Shown: positions 31,815-42,688 of the stretch, piece by piece
How the letters are laid out: every line of letters begins with the position of its first letter
Position numbering within the stretch: the stretch's first letter is position 1
Assembly: GCA_030323885.1 (NCBI GenBank)
Contig: CM059198.1
Span: 10,578,462 to 10,642,461, forward strand
Direction: 5' to 3'
Length of the DNA stretch: 64,000 nt
Origin: Branchipolynoe longqiensis
Taxonomy: Eukaryota; Annelida; Polychaeta; Phyllodocida; Polynoidae
Program-made: the position numbers and the translations under genes
The notes under the pieces: model-generated
What the model saw: the letters and a program-made list of their open reading frames with translations, nothing else
What the model was told of the DNA's origin: nothing
The model's database searches: none

Positions 31815-31824
31815 TCCCCCCCTC

Positions 31825-32073
31825 AAAGTATTTCTGAAACATGAAATGTTACAAAATAACAATGAAGAAACACAAAATATACAATATCAAAATATATGCG
31901 CACTTAACTTGCAAATGTCCGAGTGCACAATGCACTTAAGTCCTCAAAATCCGGCCGTAATGCCTCATATCTCATATTGTCCATATGTATCAACAGTAAA
32001 ACACAAAAGCTGAAATAAACTTAACTGTACATGCACATGTTAATCCTGCAACAGTCGGAAGCACACTGACCTA
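31825..32073 (-). other. Gypsy 1 3' untranslated region
   Basis: Non-coding stretch between the pol stop and the polypurine tract. Confidence 0.5.
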
Positions 32074-33330
32074 CTATAGATCTAACCTGCTCGCCGGCCT
32101 TATCCGCCGACCTGACCTACTTAGATTAACCGTACTGTTTACATTCGGCGTTGACGCTGACCCAGATTGCGTCGCTAACGCTGACCCAGATTGCGTCTGC
32201 ACGACCAACTCGGGTCGCCCCTCCACTGGCGCTCCAATGATTTGTACTCGGTTCCGATATAACATGTTGCCTGACTCATTTAAAATCTGATATTCTCTCC
32301 CGGACACCCCAGTCCGCCCCAAAATAACACCTTTTTTCCATTCCCCAGCATTATTTTTGTACTTTATCTTATCTCCAACTTTCATGGGCTTGTGCGCCTT
32401 ACCTTAGGATCCTGCTGAGCTGTCTGCCTTTTCTTAGGATCCTGCGTTTCAGGCACCAAAATACTCTTTGCCATAGGTAATCTGCCTCTCAACCTTCTGC
32501 TCATGAGCAACTGCGCCGGAGATACGTTCAGGACAGGCAACGGAGTATTGCGATAATTCAGCAATGCTAACTGAAAATCAGCTCCAGTTTTCTCACACTT
32601 CTTTAACATGTCCTTAACTGTTTGTACGAACCGTTCAACCTGACCGTTGCTACGTGGATACTGTGGACTGGAATACACGGCCTTGAACCCGTAATGCAGT
32701 GCAAACTCCCTGTACTCATGGCTCTTGAACTGTGGACCGTTATCCGACACTACCTGACTAGGAATACCGTGCCTTGCAAAGTTGTCTTTTAACGCTTCAA
32801 TAACAGTGACAGACGACGTATCGCCCAAAAGCGTTACCTCTGGAAACTTGGTGTAGTAATCTACAGTTATCAGGTAATTCTTATGATTCAACTCAAATAA
32901 ATCGGCCCCCACTTTGTCGTATGGCTGACAGGCGATCGGGTGATTTATCAATGGCTCGTTATGCAAATTTTTCCGGTTGTTTTGACAAGTGTCACACCGA
33001 CTGACTTTATCCTCGATTTGCTTGTTAATAGTTGGCCAAAACATACAGTCCCGTGCCAACTGCTTGGACTTAGTCACCCCCAAATGCGTCTCATGCAACG
33101 CCTCTATCATTTCACCACGAAGAGCTGGAGGAATCACCACCCGATTGCCGTTCATTACAAGATTATTTTCAACTGTTAACTCATGCTTGTACGGAATGTA
33201 CTGTCTCAGACACGGTGGTGTCTGTATACGTGTAGTGTCCCACCCATCTTCAATGTGTGAGATCAACATAGACATCGATACATCTTTTTCATACTCAGCT
33301 ACAATTTGCGCAACTCGAGAACTGTAAGCG
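32074..33330 (-). pseudogene. Gypsy 1 integrase
   Basis: It begins in YSSRVAQIVAEYEKDVS. The zinc-binding HHCC domain (HETHLGVTKSKQLARDCMFW ... CDTC) is followed by the catalytic core with D, D and E in GADLFELN, VVSDNGPQF and NGQVERFVQTVK, then LALLNYRNTPLPVLNVSPAQ. A frameshift near 32382 moves the C-terminal domain (KVGDKIKYKNNAGEWKKG, GREYQILNESGNMLYRNRVQ) to another frame. The link to RNase H (about 50 residues) is missing because of the upstream insert. In active elements it inserts cDNA. Confidence 0.85.
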
Positions 33331-33370
33331 GTTGGCTTTACTTAATCCGCGCCGAGTCACTCTCAGACTG

Positions 33371-33381
33371 GCCGCCATTTT
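33371..33381. promoter_or_regulatory. YY1-like site upstream of the spliced gene
   Basis: GCCGCCATTTT, 44 bp before the first ATG, matches the known YY1 consensus often found at animal transcription starts. Its position suggests that the insert brought its own promoter. Sequence match only. Confidence 0.35.
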
Positions 33382-33414
33382 CGGTATACTTCGTCGGTGT
33401 GATTTGCTATCAAA

Positions 33415-35919
33415 ATGGACTCGGATCAGGACATTCCCGCTAAGATTCGAACAGAAATTGGTATGTGATTGATTTATAAGATGCCTATCAATATTCTGAC
33501 AAGTTCATTTAAAATTATTTGCACCTGTTTACGAGATTTGTCTGATTAAACTTGTTGATACATGATACAGCAATGGTGAAATGTCCGGGTTTCCACTGGA
33601 TTTTGGGCACAGAGACAAAGTTTGGGGCTCTCAAATGTTCCGTTTCACATCGAAAAACTCCATGAAACAAATCATGACTACTTTTTATGATGTTTTGAAT
33701 CAAACTAATTCATTTGTAATGATACCAATGATGCGCTTCAATATTAAAACCGTGATCAAAATTTTCGGGAGGTGCAAGACCGGGGGTATTCAAAATGGTG
33801 AAACTCAATGTTTGCTGTTCAGTGGACTGGTATTATCGCCCAGTGTTGATCGCCAGCCTGTATCTAGCTATGTGTGAATACCAGCTTGTAAAAACATTGG
33901 TTTAGCATTCAAACAAACTGAAATTGAATACGAAATTCACAATTTGTTTTTATATTTCAGATGATGCACAGATGAAGCTACTGAGAAGTATTCTATGTGC
34001 CAAAGGTAGAGGTCGCAGACCAAATATACCCAAGTTTCATGATAAAGCATCAAATCTTCTACTTTTACAAGTGTATCATATCAAATTAGAAAGTAGTGTT
34101 TCATGGGACAATGTTGCAAGTTTGATGGTGTTAATGTTCCCTGCTTTATCTAATTGGGCAAAATCAAAAAGCCGAAGCATCATCGAAAAGTGTGTGCAAG
34201 AAGCAGAAAAGTTGGCAGAGGAAAAAGACAGAAAGGAATATTACAACCTTGTCACAGATTTTAATAGAATCGGTGAGTAAAAATAGATTTACTTATACAA
34301 ATTACAACTGCATATTTAAATGATATTGACGTACAGTCATAGGATCGTTTATTTCATTTCAGGTCCCTTTTGTGCTGAGATGGGAATCGATCGTCTGATA
34401 GTCAATGAACCTTTCCCAAAGGAACTCGCGAGCTCTCTACCAACAAATGGAGTCCTCCTGGAACTGGAGGACTCCGAGGTAAATACGTTTCATGTTATTC
34501 AAACCCTCTGGCCAAACTTATTTCTTGATATGCATGCTTATAAATCTTATGTAGGGAAGATGCGAGTATGTCTTAAGAAAGTCAAAAAGTCAAAAAAAGG
34601 GTCCAAGCTTCTAGAGTTCAAACAGAAACTTGTAAAAACAACAGACTCAGGTGACAGGCCATGTGAACTCAAGCCAAAGCCCGCTGAACTAATGCCAAAG
34701 CCAGTTGATGTGCCTGAAGTCAGTGAACTGAAAATTGCTACAAAAGACCTGAAAGAAACTAAATCCCAATTAGAAATGAAAGATAATTTATTGGGTGAGT
34801 ATCAAGTGAAAGCAGAAACATTGGGTGAAATGTATGAGGAGTGCAACAACAAATTTGTAGTTATACAGAAAGAGCTTGGAGACACAGAAAGAAACCGGAA
34901 AGCAGCAGAAGACGAAATTGTTAAGTTAACAGTTGAAAACAGTAACCTCCATGCAAATGTCAACAAGCTCAGTGCAGAAATAAAAGACATTAAAGGTGGT
35001 GCACTTTATAAAAGACTTTCTAGGAGATCTAAGTACATCCGTGCAAAAGAACGTAAAATTGCTAAGCATGGCCAGAGGCAAAAGCAGTGAACTCCGACAA
35101 AAACATATGGCTGCAGAAAAGGATGTACTGGAGAATACAAAGGAAAAAATAAAAGCAAACTTCAGAAAAAAAGAAGAAAGTGCAGCAAAAAAAATTCAAA
35201 TGCGGGCAGATCTAGCTTCAAAAGTCAAAGCACATGGTGGGCCGTGTACAAAACAGTCCGATGTTGATAAGGGGTTGAAAAAGTGTGCGACACTCAAAAT
35301 GAAAAAGGACATGGTACATAATGAAATGAGATACCTAAAAAATGTGTTGGGAGTAAAAAGTAAACGGTTAGTATGGGGAAAAAAAGATTTGGCTACACTA
35401 GTGTGTGATTTAAAATCTGTTCTTGATGAAAGTTTAAACTTGGAGAGGGAAATAGTGGTAGATGGAGAAATTGTAACACCAGAGGTAGGCCTAAATGCGA
35501 ATCAGATTGAGACTGTAGGGAGGGGGCAGAAAAGGAAAGTTAGTGAGAGTGAGACCGAGAATTCAGGTAGTGGTAATTTAAAAAGACAAAGGACATATAA
35601 TACTCTTAAAGTTGAAGAAACTTTTGAGTTCTGCAAGTCCAACCAAGGGAATTGGGTTGCAGTTGCTTATGATGAGCATTTCTATGTTGGAGAGATAATT
35701 AAGGTAGACAATCCGATGTTGGCTACGGTCCAGTTCCTTAAGCGTGGACCCAGAAATATTTTCAGATGGCCACGAGTGGACGATATTGCAACTGTTGAGT
35801 CCTGTTTTGTTTTAGCTCATGATTTTGAAGTCCATGCTTCTAATTTACGGTCTTGGTCTGTACCTAGGCTCACAGATCTTGAGAATTTGTACAAGGAATA
35901 TTCTGATATATGTCTTTAA
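33415..35919 (+). CDS. unrecognised spliced gene: coiled-coil protein with a C-terminal Tudor-like segment
   Basis: Exon 1 is 33415-33460 (MDSDQDIPAKIRTEI, donor GTATGT). Exon 2 is 33961-34272 (acceptor TATATTTCAG, donor GTGAGT). Exon 3 starts at 34363 (TTCATTTCAG). All junctions are phase 1 and join in frame. Exon 2 gives RGRRPNIPKFHDKASNLLLL. Exon 3 has a lysine/proline-rich region and a long coiled coil (QLEMKDNLLGEYQVKAETLG ...). A frameshift near 35070 separates it from the next part: AAKKIQMRADLASKVKAHGG, a basic KRKVSESETE segment, and GNWVAVAYDEHFYVGEIIKV with FRWPRVDDIATV, resembling a Tudor/SH3-like fold. An upstream GCCGCCATTTT (33371) resembles a YY1 promoter site. No nuclease motif is visible. 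Possibly a transposon-borne accessory protein; function unknown. Confidence 0.6.
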
Positions 35920-36909
35920 GGCATAGAGATTTGGGGGGAAGGGGGTGTGTCTGTGCATTCTGACAGACAAAAAGACCTTTTAATGCCACTATACCTCTGT
36001 AAATATTAGTCTAAATGAACCAAATATGTTTTCATAGTAAAGAACAATGGTTCTAGTGCAAGTTTCATGTTCGTACCTCACATGGCTTGGTCATGGGACA
36101 TGTTTGAAGAATGGGTCAATTTTTTTCCATGCTGAAAACAATGCTAAATTATCTGAAAAATAGGATATTTTAATGCCACTAGAGCTATGCAAATATTAAT
36201 TTAAATGAAACCAATTTGGTTACATTGTCAAGAGCATTGTCCAACATGGTTGTATTGCCAGTTTCATGTCTGTATCTCAAACGGTTTGGTCATGAGGCAC
36301 TTTTGAAGTTTGGGTCATTTGAGGTATTTTTCCATAAAAATCGAGCCTCGGACATGGGTAAAATTAGCATATTTTCAATTTTTGAAGTCTTATAGTTCTA
36401 AAACTAATATATACAGAGGCACGAAAAAAAATAGACATGTATTCTGTATATATATCAGGTGGTTTCTCAAAGATGAATCGCATAGGGACAATAATAACCA
36501 TTTTACGACCAGTCAAAGTAGCAGTTTTGTGCCGTCTGTGCATTTCTGGTTGGGCAGTGATTAAAATAATCTGCCTAATTGATATGCCTGTAACTTCAAC
36601 AAATGAATAGTGTGATGACTGTAATTTGCTTAATAAAATGAATGTAGTATATACAAGTCATTTCCAGAGCCTTGATTGTATAATATTCTTAGTTTTTAAG
36701 ATATGGGTCCCTGAAAATGGCTTTTCGTCCTATTTTTACAAGTCCAAAATTAACCCCAATTTTTTAAATCTTTAAATGTCTCTCACAACTAAACCGTTTG
36801 AGATATCTTGATGAAATAAAAACTAATCAATTTCAACATTGACCCTCTTTAATGTGGATGCAAAAGTGTAACACTATTTTGCATTAACAAAAATCATCTG
36901 TGATACCTA
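35920..36909. other. non-coding 3' part of the insert
   Basis: Two ~197-bp imperfect units (starts near 35975 and 36167) share TTTTAATGCCACTA, AATATTA(A/G)T(C/T)TAAATGAA and GGTTTGGTCATG. An AATAAA lies near 36634. The rest is AT-rich without genes. Confidence 0.5.
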
Positions 36910-36916
36910 ATGACAT

Positions 36917-38150
36917 AACTGAATATTGTAATTCTGCAATCACATTCGCATTCTTTGCATTTTAGCCGACAGCTTGTGTATTGGCTTCTGCATTATGGCC
37001 ACCAACGGCTTGTGGTCTGTCTGAATTTGAACTTCCTTGCCAAATATATACTCATGAAACCGTTGGCATCCGAAACATATGGCGAGCATTTCTTTTTCGA
37101 TAGTGGCATATCCACACTGCGCTGCATTAAGCGCACGAGATGCGAGTGCGATTGGTTTACCATCTTGCATCAACACGGCTCCCAAACCTGACTGACAAGC
37201 ATCTACCTGAATTACAATAGGCTTCTTAACATTGTAATATGTCAATACAGGAGCAGTTCTTAACTTCTCTTTCAATTTATCGAACGCACCTTGCTGCTCG
37301 GCTTGCCAATGCCACGCCACGTCCTTGGCTAGGAGCGTGCGCAGTGGTTTAGCTATCTCGGACATGTTGGGTATGAACTTGTGCACATATCCAACCATGC
37401 CCAGGAACCTTTGGACGCTTTGTTTGTCACGCGGCTCTGGCATGTCTACTATTGCTTGTATTCTGTCTGGATCAGGCTTTACACCCTGCTGGGTAAGTTG
37501 ATGACCTACATAGTTTACTGTAGTTTTACATAGCAACGATTTAGCATCATTTAATTTAAGATTAACCGACCTAGCTCGGTCCAAAACAGCTCGGAGCCAC
37601 TCGTTATGTTCCTGAACCGTTGACCCATATACCAAAATATCGTCCGTGACTATCCCGATACCGGTATGTCGCCCATGACGCGGTGCAACTCCTGAATAAA
37701 AATGTTACCCGCTGTTCTGATGCCAAAAGGCAAGCGTGTGTACCTGTATCGGCCCCACGGAGTATTGAACGTGCACAAACATGAACTTTCCTCATCCAAT
37801 TCTATCTGCCAATACCCTGTCTTCGCATCCAAAACTGAAAAATACTTAGCATCAGCTGTTTTGGCAATATTCTCATCAATAGTTTTGGTTGGGAACGGCC
37901 CTCTTTTTATCGCTTTGTTTAATTTAGTCGGATCCAGACAGATTCTAATTTTATTTGTTTTTTTTACGGTCGTGATAGAATTAACCCACTCGGTAGGTTC
38001 ATCCTGCTCCACTATGACACCTAACTCTACCATCCGATCAAGCTCACTGCGTACCTTACTCTGAATTGCAAACGGAATCCGTCTAGGCGGATCTATGAGA
38101 GGTTGAATAGACTTATCGACATGAATGATAGCCTTTGCTTTGACCAAACC
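36917..38150 (-). pseudogene. Gypsy 1 reverse transcriptase-RNase H
   Basis: RT starts VKAKAIIHVDKSIQPLID after a TAG stop that follows YKDVF. Blocks: RICLDPTKLNKAIKRGPFPT, YFSVLDAKTGYWQIELDEES (motif A), CTFNTPWGRYRYTRLPFGI. A frameshift near 37650 falls just before the VTDDI box. RNase H follows: KPIVIQVDACQSGLGAVLMQ, ALNAAQCGYATIEKEMLAIC, QTDHKPLVAIMQKP and KMQRMRM, where an R codon reads TGA. The insert begins shortly after LQNYNIQLC. Non-functional. Confidence 0.9.
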
Positions 38151-38790
38151 CTAAAATACGTCTTTGTATTCGCTTACCAGCTTCTCTGCCCCTGCGCTGG
38201 CACTGTTCGTCGGTGTGGCAATGTTCATTGGTTTGGCAACGTTCATCGGTTTGCCAATGTTCGTCGGTATGGCCCTGTGCACCTCACCCACGCGTGCCAG
38301 CAGGTTCAAAGTCACACAAGCCTGCTTGCCCAGGATGGGCTGGCAATCCGGCACCACCTGGAACCGAAGCACACTGTCGTTGACATCAAGCAGTGCCTCT
38401 CCATCCGGCGTGATCCGGTGACCGGAGAACGTCACCAACGAACATCTGGTGTTCGCCAGCCTCCCCGGAGCGACTCTGTCGAAGACGAACCTCGGAAGCA
38501 CGTTTGCCTCCGATCCAGTGTCAAGCTTGAACTTGACAGGACAACCGTTCACCCGAACGATTGCGTGCCACAGCTCGGCATCCCGTCCAGCACCGCGATC
38601 GACGGCGCCCACAAACAGATCCGTTGCCAGTACATTGACTTCCGCCGGATCCGGGTCTTGCTCAGCATTGTGAGGGTCAGGTGCTTCGACGTGAAGCTCG
38701 TTGACTCTCCCGAGCCTGCTCCTACAGACCTTCCCGAAGTGCCCGATCTTCTTGCCGCTGACCGGACCGCCGGTGCACCGGTACGCACAT
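38151..38790 (-). pseudogene. Gypsy 1 protease and second zinc knuckle
   Basis: It starts in GKKIGHFGKVCRSRLGRV, the second zinc knuckle; the first knuckle, present in Gypsy 2, is lost in a ~150-bp deletion. The aspartic protease active site is intact (FKLDTGSEANVL), followed by GHRITPDGEALLDV and CQPILGKQACVTLNLLA. A short GKPMNVAKPMNIATPTN repeat precedes the stop. It cleaves the polyprotein in active elements. Confidence 0.85.
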
Positions 38791-39385
38791 TAGCATAATT
38801 CCGAATGAAATCTATGTCTTTACTTTCCACGTCTGATTTGGTGTCCTCCAACAGATCTGAACTGAACTCACTCATTTCACACATACTTATGCACTTTGTC
38901 AATGTTAACTCAGTAGTTTGAAGCAATTTGTTCCGCAAATTCACATTTCTTACGCCAGCCACAATTCGATCGCGCAAAAGCGACTCCTCCACCGCTCCGT
39001 ATTCACAGTCTTTGACTTTGTCCCTTAACGCTGTGATGTACGTCACCATATTTTCTGACGCTTGATTATGTGAATAAAACTTGCATCGTGTGATAATTAT
39101 ACTGCTTTTACCGACACAATAAACTCGAAATGCTTCAGTTAACGATTTGATCTTGTCTTGATCGGCGAAAGCAAAAGTCATATTGGCAAATACCTTTTGC
39201 GCTTCCTCGCCGGCAACGTGAAGGAAGATGCAGCATTGCACTCGTTCTCCTTTCAATATGACACCTGCCGCCGTGGCGTATATATCATATGCTCTGATCC
39301 ATGTTTTCCAGTTCGATCGTGCGTTATTGCTGAGGACAAGCTGACCAGGCGGCCGCAATCCCGGCAAAGTATTTGCGGGCGGCAT
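38791..39385 (-). pseudogene. Gypsy 1 gag
   Basis: Starts MPPANTLPGLRPPGQLVLSN. The capsid-like domain includes NWKTWIRAYDIYATAAGVIL, FLHVAGEEAQKVFANM, VYCVGKSSIIITRCKFYSHN and LLRDRIVAGVRNVNLRNKLL, matching Gypsy 2 residue for residue over most of its length. It runs to ARTGAPAV-like sequence where the zinc-knuckle deletion and a frameshift occur. Confidence 0.85.
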
Positions 39386-39530
39386 CCTTCCTCATCTGAC
39401 ACCATGTGAAAGTACAACGTCTGAACACTTTGACTTCTGCAGGTCGGGAATAAACCATTCAGTATCCAGAAGTCAAAGTGTTCAGACGTTGTACTTTCAC
39501 ATGGTGTCAGATGAGGAAGAATGCCACCCG
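39370..39530. repeat. head-to-head LTR palindrome between Gypsy 1 and Gypsy 2
   Basis: 39405-39439 and 39467-39501 are perfect 35-bp inverses (TGTGAAAGTACAACG... and ...CGTTGTACTTTCACA), separated by 27 bp (CAGGTCGGGAATAAACC...). The inversion extends, with mismatches, through the primer sites (TGGTGTCAGATGAGGA) and into both gag genes. Confidence 0.95.
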
Positions 39531-41490
39531 CTAATACACTGCCGGGTTTGCAGCCGCCTGGTCAGCTTGTCCTCAGCAACAATGCGAGATCAAACTGGAA
39601 AACATGGATCAGAGCATATGACATATACGCGATTGCTGCAGGTGTCATATTGAAGGCGGAACGAGTGCAATGCTCCATCTTCCTTCACATCGCTGGCGAG
39701 GAAGCGCAAAAAGTTTTCGCCAATATGTCCATCGCGCTCGCTCACCGAGACAGGATCAGACCACTTACAGAGGCATTCAAGACATATTGTGTAGGCAAGT
39801 GTAGTTTGATAATAACAAGGTACAAATTTAATTCGCATAATCAAGCTACAGAAACTATGGCCATGTACATCACGCCGTTGCGAGACAAGGTAAAGGATTG
39901 CGAATATGGAACAGTGGAGGAGTCGCTGTTGCGCGATCGGTTAGTGGCTGGTGTACGGAATGTTAATTTGCATAACAAACTGCTGCAAATGGCTGAGTTA
40001 ACTCTGGAGAAGTGTGTGAGTATGTGTGAAATGAGTGAATTCAGTTCAGATCTGTTGGAGGACATCAAATCAGATGTTGAGAGTAAGGAAATTGATTTTC
40101 TTAGGAACTATGCTACTGCACGTACCGGTGCACCGGCGGTCCGGTCATCGGCGACGCCATCTTGGAAACCGCCATCTTGGAATGCTGGCGGTGCCGGTGC
40201 AGGAGAGTTCAAGATCTGCTGTCAGAACTGTGGGTACGAGCACCGCCGGGGAGTCTGCCCAGCGAAAGGCAAAGCTTGCATAGCCTGCAAGAAGATCGGG
40301 CACTTCGGTAAGGTCTGCCGGAGCAGACTGGGCAGGGTCAGCGAGTTGGCTGTCGAAGAGCCCGACCCTCACAATGCTGAGCAAGACCCGGATCCGGCAG
40401 AGGTCAACGTGCTGACAACGGATCTGTTTGTCGGTACTGTTGACCGCGGTGCCGAGCAGGATGCCGAGCTGTGGTACGCGACCGTCCGAGTGAACGGTCG
40501 CCCTGTCAAGTTCAAGCTCGAAACCGGGTCGGAGGCAAACATGCTTCTGAGGAACGTCTTCAACAGAGTTGCTCCGGAGCAGCTGACGAACATCAGATGT
40601 TCGTTGGTAACGTTCTCGGGACATCGGATCACTCCTGAGGGGGAGGCGTCGGTTGACGTGAACGGCAGAAAGTTCTGGTTCCAAGTTGTGCGGAACTGTC
40701 AGCCTATTTTGGGAAAACAGGCTTGTGTGACATTGAACCTGCTGGCGGGGGTTGATGAGGTGCATTCTGCCATGCCAACGAACATTTCCAAGCCGAACAA
40801 CAGTCCCAGCACCCGGGCTGATCAGCTGGTAAGCGAATACAGAGACGTGTTTCAAGGGTTAGGTCTTATCAAAGCAAATGCTGTCATTCATGTTGATAAA
40901 TCTGTACAACTACAACCTGTTATAGATCCACCTAGAAGGATCCCATTTGCTATTCAAAGTAAAGTATGTAGTGAACCTGATCGCATGGTAGAGTTAGGTG
41001 TACTAGTTGAGCAGGATGAACCTACCGAGTGGGTTAATTCCATAACTATCGTAAAAAAGCCAAATAAGATAATGATTTGTCTGGATCCGACTAAGTTGAA
41101 CAAAGCGATAAAGAGAGGGCCTTTCCCTACCAAAACAATTGACAAAATTATTGCCAAGACAGCAGATGCGAAATATTTCTCAGTTTTTGATGCAATGACA
41201 GGGTATTGGCAAATAGAGTTAGATGAAGAAAGTTTGCATCTGTGCACGTTTAACACTCCGTGGGGCCGGTACAGGTACACCCGCCTGCCTTTTGGCATCA
41301 AAACAGCCGGTGACACTTTTATTCAGGAAATACACCGTGTCATAGGCGATCTACCCGGTATCGGGATAGTCACAGATGACATTTTGGTATATGGGTCAAC
41401 GGTTGAGGAGCACAAGGAGAGGCTCAAGGCCATGTTGGACCGAGCTAGGTCGGTTAATCTCAAATTAAACGAGACAAAATCTCTGTTATG
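39521..41490 (+). CDS. Gypsy 2 gag-protease-RT polyprotein (truncated)
   Basis: 656 residues, MPPANTLPGLQPPGQLVLSN onward. Capsid-like region at about 20-190 (NWKTWIRAYDIYAIAAGVIL, FLHIAGEEAQKVFANMS). Two zinc knuckles at about 235-270 (CQNCGYEHRRGVC and CIACKKIGHFGKVC). The protease site reads FKLETGSEANML: glutamate replaces the catalytic aspartate. RT: MICLDPTKLNKAIKRGPFPT, YFSVFDAMTGYWQIELDEES (motif A), PWGRYRYTRLPFGIKTAG and IVTDDILVYGS (catalytic pair intact). A TGA where Gypsy 1 has cysteine ends the frame in KSLL. The long open frame suggests a fairly recent copy, though the protease change would prevent maturation. Confidence 0.9.
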
Positions 41491-41538
41491 AAAAACCACA
41501 GTAAAGTATGTAGGTCATCAACTTACCCAGCAGGGTGT

Positions 41539-42688
41539 AAAAATATACGGATTTTCAGTTAAGAATTAGATATTGGCAGACAGCATTATTATTCTTGGGC
41601 GATGGATTGGGGACTATGTTATATAAACTAAAAGTAATAATATCCCACTCGCATTATGACATGATATAATCAATCAATCAATCAAAAGTTCCGTCCTCTA
41701 GTCGCGGGTTGGATGCAATGGTTCTCCACTTGTCCCGATGGTGTGCTGTTCTGATAGACTGTGAATAATTCAAGCCTGTCCACTGTGAAATATGTGTAAA
41801 CCATGATGTTCTTGGTCTCCCTCTCCCTCTGCTGCCATTCACCTGCCATTCACCTTCCCTTCCAACAATGATATAAGCTGTGAGCAATATATGTTCATAT
41901 ATTATGCCTGAGATTAATGAAGAAATGTTCCTATATGAGATTCAGTACATGATTGTTGAAATGTTTCTCTATGCATCCCTAAAGAGTACAATTGGAGAAA
42001 AGACCATTTTAACAGAGATCTATTGTAACTGTATGCAGCTATCTGTCCCTACATGACCACTGGGTGTGCACACCAGCCTAATTTGCATATACACACAGGG
42101 CACCACCTGCGGCTGGGTTGAGTGACAGCCACCCCTACTGGGGGAGGGTGCCACCCACCCTGACTGTGGAGGTGCCTGATTGGCTGGCTGTGGACTGCCC
42201 AGTCACCTGCATCCCATTGGCCCTCTGACCACACTAGCCTCAAATCTGAGATCATTATTCTAGATTCTGCTTCAGACACACTAAAGAGAGATCACTCTAC
42301 TCCTGGCTCTTGAGTGAGACACACTTACTCTTGAGCAGGAACCCCAGACACTCTGCCTGATGCTATCAAAATTCATCTATTCCAATTGAGTGTGTACACA
42401 GCCATAGGACTCCTGTCCCATGGGCTGTAGGCACTGCTTCTTTACAGGCTAAAGTGGTAATGAGATTTTGTGTGGCTAGAAGGCAAGGGGTGTGGATGAT
42501 AGGTCACTGGTAGGTGGACAGGAGTTGGTGTTATTAAAGCACAACTTCTCTACTGTTTATCTGTGTGACTTGTCTTCATTCTTCCTTAGCATTGGTTAAT
42601 GAGTTGATAGACAAGTGATATGAAGGGGAGAGTTTCTGTAGTATTATCTGGTGTCCCAAACGTGGCTGGGCATTCAGTAATATTAAAA
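41539..42688. mobile_element. 1.15-kb insert in Gypsy 2
   Basis: GGGTGT lies on both sides (41533-41538 and 42689-42694), and Gypsy 1 has the uninterrupted sequence, so the boundaries are well defined. No terminal inverted repeats are visible. The left part contains a LINE 3' fragment. The right part (about 42000-42688) has no gene I can identify. Confidence 0.7.
41667..41890 (-). pseudogene. LINE RT C-terminal fragment
   Basis: The minus strand reads GSRGRGRPRTSWFTHISQWT, GLNYSQSIRTAHHRDKWRTI and ends LEDGTFD, followed by a (TTGA)n tail (inverse of 41667-41685). GxRGRGRPR..W plus W-TGL is the C-terminal signature of RTE-like or related LINE polyproteins. Only about 70 residues remain. Confidence 0.75.

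Larger units (their letters stand above)
33345..36909. mobile_element. insert in Gypsy 1 carrying a spliced gene; right end TAGGTA-like
   Basis: The right border, read on the minus strand, is TAGGTATCACAGATGATTTT, close to the TAGGTA-family ends at 6960, 9300 and 22946. On the other side lies Gypsy RNase H sequence (LQNYNIQLC). Gypsy coding resumes left of about 33340, but no inverse terminus or target duplication is found there, and about 50 Gypsy residues are missing. The left end was probably lost in a deletion. The 3' non-coding part (35930-36900) has an imperfect ~197-bp tandem repeat (TTTTAATGCCACTA at 35978 and 36170). Confidence 0.55.
31426..39439 (-). mobile_element. Ty3/Gypsy retrotransposon 1, Mag/SURL-like, with a large insert
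   Basis: Minus-strand order: LTR end (39439-39405), primer site TGGTGTCAGATG (matching the last nine bases of leucine tRNA), gag, protease, RT, RNase H, then a ~3.6-kb insert, then integrase, polypurine tract and two tandem LTRs. Gag and pol are each disrupted by deletions, stops and frameshifts. It is closely related to Gypsy 2, which lies head to head with it. Confidence 0.85.

Noticed and set aside
33569..33877. Extra exon of the spliced gene (frame around MSGFPLDFGHRDKVW)
   Set aside because: Joining exon 1 directly to 33961 keeps the frame with good splice sites; including this stretch introduces stops. It could still be an alternative exon.
38103..38798. Plus-strand frames over the Gypsy 1 protease region
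   Set aside because: Antisense shadows of the clearly recognisable minus-strand protease and gag.
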